A stretch of 64,000 bases of DNA, from assembly GCA_900319795.1 (NCBI GenBank), contig ONPU01000016.1:1-64000 (forward strand). Direction: 5' to 3'. Position numbers and translations under genes: made by a program. The notes under the pieces are model-generated. The model was given only the letters and a program-made list of their open reading frames with translations, was not told where the DNA came from and searched no databases. This stretch comes from an uncultured Eubacteriales bacterium (GTDB taxonomy: Bacteria > Bacillota > Clostridia > Lachnospirales > Lachnospiraceae). The stretch's first letter is position 1; every line of letters begins with the position of its first letter. Positions 23,095 to 31,897 of the stretch are shown one piece after another.

Positions 23095-23901
23095 TCAGTC
23101 ATTTAGCAGAAAATCCAGGATACGCTGCTTGTAATCCGGCGCCATGTCGTAGGCGGCGTGCCCGTATCCATTATACATATGGAAAATGAAACCCGGGCGC
23201 CCCTCCAGCTTCTCCGCGATCTGGCGGGAGGCTTCGGCTCCGAGGACGCGGTCGTCTTCGGAGCCCATAAGGAGCACCGGGCAGGAGATTTTCGTAAGGT
23301 CGTCATGGACGTCGAAATGCTGCGTGCCATTTGCCAGAATCATAAAACGGCGCAGGTCTTCTTCGGTTACGGTTTTTGCTGTTTCGGTAAGCATTTCCCG
23401 GAACTGCTCATATGCTGCCTCCGGGAACAGGGCCTTGCCGAAGGCGTGGTACAGCTCGGTCGCCTTTCCTTCTTTGGCGAGGGCGGTCCATTGATCAAGG
23501 GAATGGAACTGCTCGTCCGTAATGCGGGCCGAGGTGGAGCCGAGCACCAGCTTTTTGACAAGCTGCGGGTGGTCGATCGCGATCTTCATCGCGATCATGC
23601 CGCCCTGGGACACGCCGAACAGGTTCACCCGGTCAAGACCGATGGCCTCGATCGCCTCGGCCGTGTCGCGCGCCATATCATACACCGAATATTCCGGCGG
23701 CAGATCCGCCCGCCGGTCAAAGAGACAGATCTTGTAGTGCCCGGCCAGCAGCCGGTACGCGCCCTTCACGCTCTGGGCCGACCCAAGCACACTCTGCACG
23801 CTGATACCGGGCAGGATCACAAGGGGCTCCGGGCCCTTGCCGAACTCAAGGTACTGCATAGTGAAATTGTTGGTTTTTACGGTTTTGATGGCAGTGTTCA
23901 T
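23095..23901 (-). CDS. Alpha/beta hydrolase
   Basis: The 268-residue protein shows LVILPGISVQSVLGSAQS (oxyanion region), KICLFDRRADLPPEYS, the nucleophile elbow VNLFGVSQGGMIAMKIAI (Ser in GVSQGG), acid in LLMGSEDDRVLG and His in NGYGHAAYDM. It is a soluble esterase-like enzyme. The ATG overlaps the TGA of the upstream isomerase gene (ATGA), and AAGGAGCC lies inside that gene's repeat-derived tail, so translation is coupled. It is the third gene of the mannoside operon; substrate could be an acyl sugar, which is inferred only from context. Confidence 0.8.
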   Translation of the reverse strand: MNTAIKTVKTNNFTMQYLEFGKGPEPLVILPGISVQSVLGSAQSVKGAYRLLAGHYKICLFDRRADLPPEYSVYDMARDTAEAIEAIGLDRVNLFGVSQGGMIAMKIAIDHPQLVKKLVLGSTSARITDEQFHSLDQWTALAKEGKATELYHAFGKALFPEAAYEQFREMLTETAKTVTEEDLRRFMILANGTQHFDVHDDLTKISCPVLLMGSEDDRVLGAEASRQIAEKLEGRPGFIFHMYNGYGHAAYDMAPDYKQRILDFLLND

Positions 23902-25193
23902 GTGAAGGCTCCTTTTAGATCAGACAGCGGGGACAGTCCCTGGTGTCTGGCCAGACACCAGGGACTGTCCCCACTGTCTGATCCGCGGACGGCCCTGGCG
24001 ATCGAGACGTCTACTTTGCTGTAAGGAATCAGCATTGCCTGGAAGGCGTGGTAGAGGTCCGACTTGCCCGGCCAGACGGTCTCTTTTAACTGGTTGTGTT
24101 CGTCGAGCTGGTGGAACCAGGAGCCGCAGCTCTTGTCCAGCACGACCTCGTCGAGGTACTCAAGGTACGCAGCGAAGTCGTCCGCATACTTCTCATTGCC
24201 TGTCACCCGGTAGAGGACCGCGGAAGTGTTAATTGCCTCGGCCAGCGTCCAGTGCATCCGGTCGTGGACGACCGGCTTGCCTTCCCAGTCGGTGGTGTAG
24301 ACGATGCCTCGTTCGCCGTCGGCGCACCAGGCGTCCTTTACGGCCCTGTCGTAGAGCGCGCAGGCGGCCTCGATGTATTCGGAAGCATCCACCGGACTGC
24401 TCTTGGCCCACTGAGTGATGAGGCGCGCCCATTCGATGCCGTGTCCGGGCGTCGCGCCGTAAGGCTTGAAGGGGTCGTCCGGCGTATCTTTATTTTTCTC
24501 GAGATCGGGCGTCCAGTCTTTTGTGAAATGTTCCGGGATCCGCCACGAATTGCCCTTTGCCCATTCAATTACATGAGAAATGATCCGCCCGGCCCGGACG
24601 CGGTACTTTTCATCCTCAAGAGCGTCCGCAGCTGCGAGAAATGCCTCGACCGTATGCATATTTGCATTGACGCCGCGGTAGTCGTCGAGCACCGTGAATT
24701 CCGTATTCCAGGTGTCTGAGGACAGCCCTTCCTCCTCATTCCAGAAATACTTGTCATAGATCTGAAGAGCTTCATCCAGAAGTTCCTTCGCTCCGTCGAT
24801 CCCGGCGAGATACGCGCTTGTCGATGCCAGGATTACAAAGGCATGGGCATAGCACTGTTTGTCCGGCACTACCTCGTTGTCCTTTGTAAGGCCGGCGTAC
24901 CAGCCGCCGTGTTCCCTGTCCTTCAGTTCGCCGCGAATGCCCTTGATGGCCGCCTCCGCGAGCTCCCGGCTGCCCGGATCGCCCTTCATGGCTCCCATGC
25001 TGTACACATGGGCCATACGGCAGGTGATCCAGGTTTCACGGTTCCGTTCCTTCCACGGCGTCCCGTCGTCGCCCAGATAGTAGCTCCCGCCGCCCGGCGA
25101 CGGAAACTGCCTGCCGAAATCGAGAAGCGCCTGCGCGTTCGCTTTGAGAAATGCCTTGTTTTCCTCAGTGTCGATCATGTATTTACGATCCAT
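23898..25193 (-). CDS. AGE-family aldose-ketose isomerase, YihS-like (mannose or sulfoquinovose isomerase)
   Basis: The (alpha/alpha)6-barrel enzyme closely matches the YihS branch of AGE proteins as I remember it: ETWITCRMAHVYSMGAMKGD, REHGGWYAGL, GVNANMHTVEAFLAAADAL, GATPGHGIEWARL, GIVYTTDWEGKPVVHDRMHW and SCGSWFHQLDEHNQ. These include the catalytic His residues. Next to a beta-mannosidase, mannose to fructose isomerisation is the best guess; sulfoquinovose isomerase is the alternative. The family core ends near residue 403. Residues 404-431 are encoded by repeat A8 and its flank. GGAAAGGAT precedes the ATG. Confidence 0.85.
   Translation of the reverse strand: MDRKYMIDTEENKAFLKANAQALLDFGRQFPSPGGGSYYLGDDGTPWKERNRETWITCRMAHVYSMGAMKGDPGSRELAEAAIKGIRGELKDREHGGWYAGLTKDNEVVPDKQCYAHAFVILASTSAYLAGIDGAKELLDEALQIYDKYFWNEEEGLSSDTWNTEFTVLDDYRGVNANMHTVEAFLAAADALEDEKYRVRAGRIISHVIEWAKGNSWRIPEHFTKDWTPDLEKNKDTPDDPFKPYGATPGHGIEWARLITQWAKSSPVDASEYIEAACALYDRAVKDAWCADGERGIVYTTDWEGKPVVHDRMHWTLAEAINTSAVLYRVTGNEKYADDFAAYLEYLDEVVLDKSCGSWFHQLDEHNQLKETVWPGKSDLYHAFQAMLIPYSKVDVSIARAVRGSDSGDSPWCLARHQGLSPLSDLKGAFT
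23922..23981. repeat. Family A repeat read as coding sequence of the isomerase C-terminus (locus A8)
   Basis: AGACAGCGGGGACAGTCCCT, GGTGTCTGGCCAGACACC, AGGGACTGTCCCCACTGTCT. On the minus strand it is translated as the last part of the upstream isomerase (SDSGDSPWCLARHQGLSPLS). It lies between the functional end of that gene and the start of the next. Confidence 0.88.
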
Positions 25194-25256
25194 AGTTTCC
25201 GTATCCTTTCCTTAATATTGGTTCAAGTATACGCCATATAGTTTTCCAAGTATATG

Positions 25257-27743
25257 TCAACGTATCGAATATACGCTCCTTACCTCAAGCTGCTCCGCAT
25301 GGCCCTTCAGCACTTTTACGCGCTTTTCGCCGCCGTTTAAATCGAAGAAATTGTCGCTTAAGAGGAGATCGTCATGTTCATTCCGGATTTCAATACTTTT
25401 TGCAAAATGTTTCGCGCTCACCACAATCTCATCGCCCTCGCATTTCACATCCAGTCCCGGATCCGTAAACCGGAAATGCTTCGGCGCGCAGAAGAGCACC
25501 GTTCCGCCCGAAATCTCTTCGCCATTTTCAAGAAGCTGGTAGCTTACGTAATTCTCATAGAGCTTTGCGTCTGCCATATCTTCCCTGTCAAGCCACACAG
25601 AAGTCAGAGGCTCCACCGTCAGCGTCTCACTCTTTTCCCGGATGACCGATGCGTAGCGGTCCCTGAGCTGCCATTTGACCGTCACCGTCCGCGCCTGCAT
25701 GGATTCGTTGGCCACATTGAGGCGGATCGACTTCTTCACCGGGAAGGGCTCGGCGTTCGTATTTATGGTCTGGCTGAGCAGCCCTTCCTCCTCGCACGAA
25801 ACCATCAGCGGAGCGAAGAATCTCTTCGCGTAGTAGTGCAGCGCCTTCCACCTTCCGTAGTAGTCGATGGACGCCCACGACGCGACCGGCCAGCAGTCAT
25901 TGAGCTGCCAGTAGACCGCTCCCATGCAGCGCCCCCTGTTTCTCCTGAAATGCTCGACGCCGTACCGGATCGCCTCTCCCTGCAGGAGCTGCGACGCGTA
26001 GATCAGCGTGTCGAGATCATTCGGATAGAGGAACGTCTGCTCCATGTAGTTCATGATCTTGCCGTTGGCCGACGCGTTTCTCTGATGCTTCTCCATTATA
26101 TAGGAAAATACGTTCCGGTCCTCCGGCAGCGTAAAGCTTTCGACCGTTTTGATCGACGGAAATGACTGGAAGCCGAATTCCGACAGATAACGGAAATGGA
26201 ATTTCCTGTATTCGGTAAATGGTTTATTTCCGTGCCACACATCCCAGTAATGCACGTCTCCCCTGTTTTCCGAATTCGGATCGTCAAATGCTCCGCCCGA
26301 AGAAGGCGACGCCGGCCAGTAGAAGCGGTCGGGATCCTCCGTCTCGAGGAGCCTCGGGAAGAGGTATTCGTACATCTTGACGTAGTCGCTCTGAATCTCG
26401 TTCTTCGCGCCCCATTCGCCTTTCTTCACGAACATTTCCATCTCATTATTGCCGCACCACAGGCCGAGGCTTGCGTGGTGGCGCAGCCGTCGGATATTGT
26501 CGCGGAGTTCAGCGAGGATATTGTCCTCAAACGCGCGTGTCAGCCTGTAGTTGGCGCAGGCGAACATGAAATCCTGCCAGACGACAAGTCCCATTTCGTC
26601 GCAGGCGTCGTAAAAATCATCGGAAGGGTAGAGACCGCCGCCCCAGACGCGGATGCAGTTGAAATTCGCGGCCACACACTGCCGGATGAGATCGTATGTC
26701 CGTTCCCTGTTTGTGCGGGGCAGGATATTGTCCTCCGGAATATAATCCGCACCCATGGCGAAGAATTTCACGCCGTTGACCATATGCGCGAACTCCGAGC
26801 CGAACTCGTCTTTTGCGGTGCTCATTTCCATCTTGCGGATGCCGATCCGCCTCGTCCAGTCGTCGATGAACGTTCCGTCCTCATCAAGGAGCTCCACCGC
26901 CACTTCGTAAAGCGGCTGACTGCCCAGTCCGTTCGGCCACCAAAGCTGAGGATTCTCGACTGTGATTGAGGCCTTTCCTTCTCCGTTTTCATTGAAAATG
27001 ACTTCTGCCGCGTCCGCGATTTTACTCTCGTCAGGCGCGGTAACGCTGACAGCCGCGGAGGGCCAAATGGCGCCGCCCCCGGCTCCCTTTACGGCTTCTG
27101 CTTTTATACTGATGTCCAAAGTGACAGACGTCAGATCCTCATTGAACTTTTCACTCACGTAGACACTGTCGAGTCTTGCTTTGCGGACGAGGAGGAGTTC
27201 CATTTCCCGCCAGATTCCCGCGTCAGGCAGTCTTGGGCCCCAGTCCCAGCCAAACATGTAATGCCCTTTGCGGATCTTGGGGAAGCCGCGCATCGCGTCC
27301 TCGGTGCCGAGGATCGCGGGATCGGCCTTATACTGCTCAGAAATATAATTCACAGGGGAATGAAAATAAACCTCAATCTCATTCCCTTCGGTTTTGAGCA
27401 GTTCCCGTACCGAGAAGTCCCATATACGGTGCATGTTGTTCACGCTGCCGAGACTCTGCCCGTTCAGCGTGATGTCCGCAATCGTATCAAGACCGCTAAA
27501 GCGGAGCAGGATTTCGTCTCCGTCTTTGACCTCATTAAGCGCGGCATCGAAGGTGCCGCTGTAGATAAAGTCATTTTTCATGAGCGCAAGAGCTGCGTCT
27601 TCATTGTCCCTGTAGTAGGGATTGTCGAGGCGGCCCGCAAGGATCAGGTCGTTATAGACGGATCCGGGGACATGCGCGTCATAGACAGCGTTCTCACCGG
27701 CGATCCTCATTTCCCAGCTCTGTGCGGAATTAATTCTTTTCAT
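25257..27743 (-). CDS. Beta-mannosidase, glycoside hydrolase family 2
   Basis: The 828-residue enzyme has the GH2 layout: N-terminal jelly roll (VPGSVYNDLILAGRLDNPYY), Ig-like domain and TIM barrel with IRVWGGGLYPSDDFYDACDE, the acid/base Glu in LWCGNNEMEMF (about residue 434) and the nucleophile Glu in RYLSEFGFQSFPS (about residue 519). YWQLNDCWPVASW is typical for beta-mannosidases. No signal peptide, so it cleaves imported manno-oligosaccharides in the cytoplasm. First gene of a minus-strand operon with the isomerase (63 bases downstream) and a hydrolase. Confidence 0.92.
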   Translation of the reverse strand: MKRINSAQSWEMRIAGENAVYDAHVPGSVYNDLILAGRLDNPYYRDNEDAALALMKNDFIYSGTFDAALNEVKDGDEILLRFSGLDTIADITLNGQSLGSVNNMHRIWDFSVRELLKTEGNEIEVYFHSPVNYISEQYKADPAILGTEDAMRGFPKIRKGHYMFGWDWGPRLPDAGIWREMELLLVRKARLDSVYVSEKFNEDLTSVTLDISIKAEAVKGAGGGAIWPSAAVSVTAPDESKIADAAEVIFNENGEGKASITVENPQLWWPNGLGSQPLYEVAVELLDEDGTFIDDWTRRIGIRKMEMSTAKDEFGSEFAHMVNGVKFFAMGADYIPEDNILPRTNRERTYDLIRQCVAANFNCIRVWGGGLYPSDDFYDACDEMGLVVWQDFMFACANYRLTRAFEDNILAELRDNIRRLRHHASLGLWCGNNEMEMFVKKGEWGAKNEIQSDYVKMYEYLFPRLLETEDPDRFYWPASPSSGGAFDDPNSENRGDVHYWDVWHGNKPFTEYRKFHFRYLSEFGFQSFPSIKTVESFTLPEDRNVFSYIMEKHQRNASANGKIMNYMEQTFLYPNDLDTLIYASQLLQGEAIRYGVEHFRRNRGRCMGAVYWQLNDCWPVASWASIDYYGRWKALHYYAKRFFAPLMVSCEEEGLLSQTINTNAEPFPVKKSIRLNVANESMQARTVTVKWQLRDRYASVIREKSETLTVEPLTSVWLDREDMADAKLYENYVSYQLLENGEEISGGTVLFCAPKHFRFTDPGLDVKCEGDEIVVSAKHFAKSIEIRNEHDDLLLSDNFFDLNGGEKRVKVLKGHAEQLEVRSVYSIR

Positions 27744-27860
27744 TTTAGGTCTCCCTGCTTCTGAAAATGTCTGTCAGGCGGCTTTCCAGACGCTCATTTT
27801 ACCATTAGTTCTCAAAATGTAAGTTTAGCATTGTCCGGGTACTCAATAGAAGAGTTTTTA

Positions 27861-27889
27861 TTGACAAACAATCCTTATGATAGGAGAAT
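27861..27889 (+). promoter_or_regulatory. Possible promoter of the CPBP protease gene
   Basis: A perfect TTGACA (27861-27866) with GAGAAT 17 bases downstream. The -10 match is poor. The rest of the divergent region 27744-27937 shows no other clear element. Confidence 0.35.
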
Positions 27890-27937
27890 AAAAAATGAAA
27901 TAGATAATAAAGCAAACATGACAGGAGAAGCAGCAAG

Positions 27938-29032
27938 ATGGAAGAATTTAAAAACAGATACCTGCGGCCCGGCCGCAAAGTCACCGACCAGTTTCTTCTT
28001 GCGGCGGTGATCACATTTGCTGTTTTGGCGATAGCGGAATTGTTTTTGCCGATAGGCTCCCTGCTGCTTGGCACGTTTGAGCGCCTCCTTGGCGGGGATC
28101 ACGACGCGGCGGTGTTTCTGGAGGCCTATTTTTCATTTATCAGCATCTGGATCGGGATGTTCCTTGTGGTCCTCATTTTCAAAATCAACAGACCGATGCT
28201 GCGTGCCGTGAAATACTGCAGCTCAAAGGACAGGGGACTCAACGGGAATCCTGCCGGAAATAATGGATGGGGACTCCTGATCGGCCTCGCACTGGGTTTC
28301 GGAACCAACGGACTCTGCATCATTCTGTCCGCTCTTCTGGGGGACATCCACCTTTCGTACAGCGGATTTAAACTGATTCCGTTCCTTGTGTTTTTCATCA
28401 GCGTATTTATCCAGTCGGCAGCCGAGGAACTGGCAAACCGCTGGTATCTGTATCAGAAGCTGCGCAGAAGATATAAGTCGCCGTGGTTCGCGATCATTGT
28501 CAATTCCCTGTTATTCATGGCGATGCATCTGGCAAATCCGGGGATTACGGTTACGAGCATTGTGCAGCTGATGCTTGTGGCAGTGCTCCTTTCTCTCCTT
28601 GTTTACTACTACAACGGTCTATGGATCGCCATGGCCTTCCACGCGGGATGGAACTTCACCCAGAGCATTTTCTTCGGCCTGCCGAACAGCGGGATTGTTT
28701 CAGCTTATTCCGTATTCAGGTTGGACGCGGCTTCGGCGACCAACGGGCTGTTCTACAACGTCAACTTCGGCGTAGAGGGTAGTGTGGGCGCGGGGGTGAT
28801 CCTTGCCGTGATCATCGTGATTGTGATCTTGCTCAACCGCGGGAAGACGGAGCATACGGATGTATGGACAGACGCGGACCGGGAAGCGGTCGAAAAAGCT
28901 GCCGCGAAGGAAGCGGCAGTGAAGGCCCGTATGGAAGAGATGAGGCAGACGAGAAATGTCGAAGACGAGAAAACTGAAGAACATCGGAGTGAAGTACAGC
29001 AGAGCGAAGTACTAAAGAGTGAAGAACAATGA
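27938..29032 (+). CDS. CPBP (Abi) family intramembrane metalloprotease
   Basis: The 364-residue multi-pass protein has the CPBP catalytic motifs: IQSAAEELANRWYLY (EExxxR, about residue 161), LLFMAMHLANPG (FxxxH) and AMAFHAGWNFTQ (HxxxN). These Rce1-like proteases process membrane or prenylated substrates, and some give bacteriocin immunity. After the last membrane segment there is a 60-residue charged tail (EAVEKAAAKEAAVKARMEEM) with repeat-like EVxxSEV units. It overlaps the next gene by ATGA, so the two are coupled. CAGGAG precedes the ATG. Confidence 0.85.
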   Translation: MEEFKNRYLRPGRKVTDQFLLAAVITFAVLAIAELFLPIGSLLLGTFERLLGGDHDAAVFLEAYFSFISIWIGMFLVVLIFKINRPMLRAVKYCSSKDRGLNGNPAGNNGWGLLIGLALGFGTNGLCIILSALLGDIHLSYSGFKLIPFLVFFISVFIQSAAEELANRWYLYQKLRRRYKSPWFAIIVNSLLFMAMHLANPGITVTSIVQLMLVAVLLSLLVYYYNGLWIAMAFHAGWNFTQSIFFGLPNSGIVSAYSVFRLDAASATNGLFYNVNFGVEGSVGAGVILAVIIVIVILLNRGKTEHTDVWTDADREAVEKAAAKEAAVKARMEEMRQTRNVEDEKTEEHRSEVQQSEVLKSEEQ

Positions 29033-29655
29033 AGATCTATGTGGATTTTGATGATTGCCTGTGTGAAACGGCAGGATTTTTCTCGGGTTTTGTAAAGGAT
29101 CTTTTCGGGATCGATGTGCCGTATGAGAACATTCACTATTTTGATTTGAAGAAGTCATTTTCCCTGACGGAAGAGCAGTATGAGGAAATGATGCTCAAAG
29201 CACACACCCCGGAGATTCTCCTTACGCTTGAGGAGACCCCGGGCGCGTCGGACGTCGTGAACCGCTGGCTCGACGAAGGGCATGAGGTCTCCGTCATTAC
29301 GGGACGTCCTTACAGCGCCTATGAAGCTTCGAGGGAGTGGCTCGACCGCCACGGCCTTTCCCGGATCGGCCTGTACTGTCTCAATAAATACGGAAGGGAC
29401 AGCTTTATCAAAAACAGTGACTTCAGTCTTGAACTTGAAGACTATTATAAAATGCATTTTGATGTTGCCGTGGAGGATTCGCCGTCGGCGTTCCGCTTCT
29501 TTGAGCATCTGCCGGAATTGCAGGTCATGGTCTATGACAGGCCGTGGAACCGGGAACATGCATTTCCAAACGGAAATTATACGCGCTGCGCGGACTGGAT
29601 GAGGATTGAGGAGCAGGTAAATCAGCGGATATGTCAGAAAAGAAAAGATCAATAG
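29029..29655 (+). CDS. HAD-superfamily phosphatase, 5'-nucleotidase (NT5C)-like
   Basis: The 208-residue protein has HAD motif I MKIYVDFDDCLCETAG (DxD), motif II in HEVSVITGRPYSAYE, a Lys in GRDSFIKNSDFSLE and motif IV in FDVAVEDSPSAFRF. Cap and spacing resemble short deoxyribonucleotidase-like proteins. It should dephosphorylate a small metabolite, not identifiable here. Start overlaps the CPBP gene by four bases and its end overlaps the phosphatase gene at 29631 by 25 bases: a tightly coupled three-gene unit. Confidence 0.8.
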   Translation: MKIYVDFDDCLCETAGFFSGFVKDLFGIDVPYENIHYFDLKKSFSLTEEQYEEMMLKAHTPEILLTLEETPGASDVVNRWLDEGHEVSVITGRPYSAYEASREWLDRHGLSRIGLYCLNKYGRDSFIKNSDFSLELEDYYKMHFDVAVEDSPSAFRFFEHLPELQVMVYDRPWNREHAFPNGNYTRCADWMRIEEQVNQRICQKRKDQ

Positions 29656-31367
29656 GAAAAAATATCATATTCCGGCTGGCCGTCCTCGGAGTCTTCCTGT
29701 TTGTCGGAACCGGACTTGCGGCAGGCATCGGGATGTACCAGCAGAATCTGAAGATCTACAGGAAAGCCGCGGCGTCCTATGTCAATATCCTCACCTATGA
29801 AGTCGATATGGTCAATATCAGTGAGATCATTCAGCATGAACAGGAACTCCATGAGATCGGCTCCAAATTGAAGGCTTATTATGAGGATTATGAGACCAAC
29901 GAGGAGGATTATCGAAAGCTCAAAGAGGAAACCGGAAAGGAACTGTCTGACCTCTACAGGGAGTGGGGAGAGATTGACACATTCATTGTCGGCTTCGGAA
30001 ATCTCTGCACGGATATCCGTTACGCGTATGTCGCCATTCCAAAGGAAGATGAGATGGTCTATATCTGGGATTCCGATCTTGAGGGTCTGACGATGACGAC
30101 TCCGTTTAATCATTTTCCTTACATCGGGAAGGAAAAAGAGCACTTTATGGCTGCGATGCGCGGTGAGGTGATGGAAGATTTCTTTACGGACTATTCGGGT
30201 GGGGAACTCTTCGGAACGGCGCTGAGCCCGATCTGGGATGAGAATGATCAGATCTGTGCCGTGGTCGCGGTTGATATTTCCGTCAGCAGCATCAGGCAGG
30301 CGCTATTGAAGCTGCTGGTCAATATTGCGCTGGCCATTCTCATGATCATGCTGGTTTCAATGACCGTTTATCACTATGTGGCTCAGAAGAAAATCGTCAA
30401 CCCGATTGTCAAGCTGACCCGGGCCGCGGACAACCTTGTGAACAACCTGCAGAGGGGGGACAGCGAGCCATTTACTGTGGACGTCCATACAGGGGACGAG
30501 ATCGACGTACTGGCCAGATCCTTTGAAAGCATGGACTTAAAGCTCCTGGACTATATCCGCGAAAACGCTGCGATTACTGCGGAAAAGGAGCGCATCGGGA
30601 CGGAACTCGATCTCGCCAAACGGATTCAGGCGGATATGCTGCCGCAGATCTTTCCGCCGTTCCCCGAAAGGCATGAGATCGATCTGTACGCGTCCATGGT
30701 TCCGGCCAGGGACGTCGGAGGGGATTTTTACGATTTCTTCATGCTTGATGAGAACCGGTTGGCACTGGTGATCGCGGACGTCTCCGGGAAAGGAATACCG
30801 GCCGCGCTCTTCATGATGATGTCCAAAAATATGGTCCAGAACTTCGCGCAGACGCTGGACAGCCCGGCAGCGGTGCTGAGAAGGGTGAACAACCGGATCT
30901 GCCGGAATACGCAGACGCAGATGTTCGTCACTATATGGCTCGGTGTACTGGATCTGAAAACAGGGCTTCTTACGGCTGCCAATGCCGGACATGAGTATCC
31001 GGTCTTTATGGAGCCGGGCGGGGATTACAGGATCGTCAAGGATAAGCACGGACTTGTAGCCGGTGGTGTGGAAGGCTACCCTTACACCGAGTATCAGATG
31101 CAGCTTGCACCCGGGACCCGCCTGTTCCTCTATACGGACGGCCTTCCGGAGGCAACCGATACCGGCGAAAAGATGTTCGGAACGGAGCGGATGCTGAAGG
31201 CCCTCAACGAAGTAAAGGACGGAACGCCAAAGGATGTCCTCGACCATGTCACGGAGTGCGTGACGGCTTTCGTCGGCGACGCGCCGCAGTTTGACGACAC
31301 GACGATGCTGTGCCTGAATTATTATGGAAATGAAACGCCTCCGGCACCTGCCGGAGTTGAGGTTTAA
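29631..31367 (+). CDS. Membrane-bound SpoIIE/RsbU-type PP2C serine phosphatase with HAMP domain
   Basis: The 578-residue protein has TM1 (about residues 12-34), an extracytoplasmic sensor region with coiled-coil (HEQELHEIGSKLKAYYEDYE), TM2 (LLVNIALAILMIMLVSMTVY, about 225-245), a HAMP linker, then a PP2C domain: ELDLAKRIQADMLPQIFPPF, VGGDFYDFF (about 362), ADVSGKGIPAALFMMM, NAGHEYPVFM and DDTTMLCL. Such enzymes dephosphorylate anti-anti-sigma factors in partner-switching cascades; no partner is in the window. It overlaps the HAD gene by 25 bases. Confidence 0.9.
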   Translation: MSEKKRSIGKNIIFRLAVLGVFLFVGTGLAAGIGMYQQNLKIYRKAAASYVNILTYEVDMVNISEIIQHEQELHEIGSKLKAYYEDYETNEEDYRKLKEETGKELSDLYREWGEIDTFIVGFGNLCTDIRYAYVAIPKEDEMVYIWDSDLEGLTMTTPFNHFPYIGKEKEHFMAAMRGEVMEDFFTDYSGGELFGTALSPIWDENDQICAVVAVDISVSSIRQALLKLLVNIALAILMIMLVSMTVYHYVAQKKIVNPIVKLTRAADNLVNNLQRGDSEPFTVDVHTGDEIDVLARSFESMDLKLLDYIRENAAITAEKERIGTELDLAKRIQADMLPQIFPPFPERHEIDLYASMVPARDVGGDFYDFFMLDENRLALVIADVSGKGIPAALFMMMSKNMVQNFAQTLDSPAAVLRRVNNRICRNTQTQMFVTIWLGVLDLKTGLLTAANAGHEYPVFMEPGGDYRIVKDKHGLVAGGVEGYPYTEYQMQLAPGTRLFLYTDGLPEATDTGEKMFGTERMLKALNEVKDGTPKDVLDHVTECVTAFVGDAPQFDDTTMLCLNYYGNETPPAPAGVEV

Positions 31368-31371
31368 GAAA

Positions 31372-31407
31372 AAAGGGGTATTGCACGAAACTGTGCAATA
31401 CCCTTTT
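31372..31407. terminator. Bidirectional terminator after the PP2C phosphatase gene
   Basis: AAAGGGGTATTGCAC (31372-31386) pairs with GTGCAATACCCTTTT (31393-31407), with A and T runs on the two sides. It serves both the phosphatase gene and the convergent SH3 peptide gene. Confidence 0.88.
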
Positions 31408-31425
31408 GAATTAGCCTTGTGGAGA

Positions 31426-31692
31426 TCAGTCGCCGATAATGCTCGATGCGATCCAGCCCTTCTGGCCGTTGACTCTGACTTCGCTGAAGTAACGATCATC
31501 GTCTTCATTGAAGATTCTTCTGCCGGTTGTGTTGACCTTTGTGCCGTTCTTCAGGGAATCGATCTGATCGAAGCCTGTGCCCGGGCCGTTTCTCAGAGCC
31601 GCGTGTTTGCTGGAACCTGTATCTACGTAACGGACTGCGCCGCCTACTACTTCATCAAGAGCTTCATCGTTAATTCTATTAAGATCTGACAT
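31426..31692 (-). CDS. Double-glycine-leader peptide fused to an SH3-like domain
   Basis: The ATG at 31692 follows GGAGG (plus positions 31702-31706) with nine-base spacing; a longer frame adds a basic stretch without a site. The 88-residue product starts MSDLNRINDEALDEVVGGAV, like bacteriocin/ComC double-glycine leaders that are cleaved after GG by peptidase-containing ABC transporters. The remaining 70 residues form a bacterial SH3-like domain (AALRNGPGTGFDQIDSLKNG, GWIASSIIG). No ABC exporter lies nearby. Likely a secreted wall-binding or signalling peptide; function inferred. Confidence 0.7.
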   Translation of the reverse strand: MSDLNRINDEALDEVVGGAVRYVDTGSSKHAALRNGPGTGFDQIDSLKNGTKVNTTGRRIFNEDDDRYFSEVRVNGQKGWIASSIIGD

Positions 31693-31761
31693 GATATTGT
31701 TCCTCCGTTTTTTAATTGCCGCTTTTTGCGGGCGTTTGTTTTTGTTTGACATGCACAGATT

Positions 31762-31791
31762 ATCATATCTTTTATCACACTTCTGTCACAA
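31762..31791 (-). promoter_or_regulatory. Promoter of the SH3 leader-peptide gene
   Basis: On the minus strand TTGTGA (plus 31786-31791) and TATGAT (plus 31762-31767) are 18 bases apart, about 70 bases upstream of the start codon. Confidence 0.45.
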
Positions 31792-31856
31792 AGAAGAAAA
31801 TAGAATATTTGAAAAGGAAGGCGCGTGGTTTTATGGAAATTTCACTCCTGTTTTAC

Positions 31857-31862
31857 TATAAT
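31857..31862 (+). promoter_or_regulatory. -10 element upstream of the threonine aldolase gene
   Basis: A perfect TATAAT about 35 bases before the start codon. No convincing -35 is seen. Confidence 0.4.
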
Positions 31863-31897
31863 AAACAAGTATATGAAAGTGTTTACGGAGGAATACG

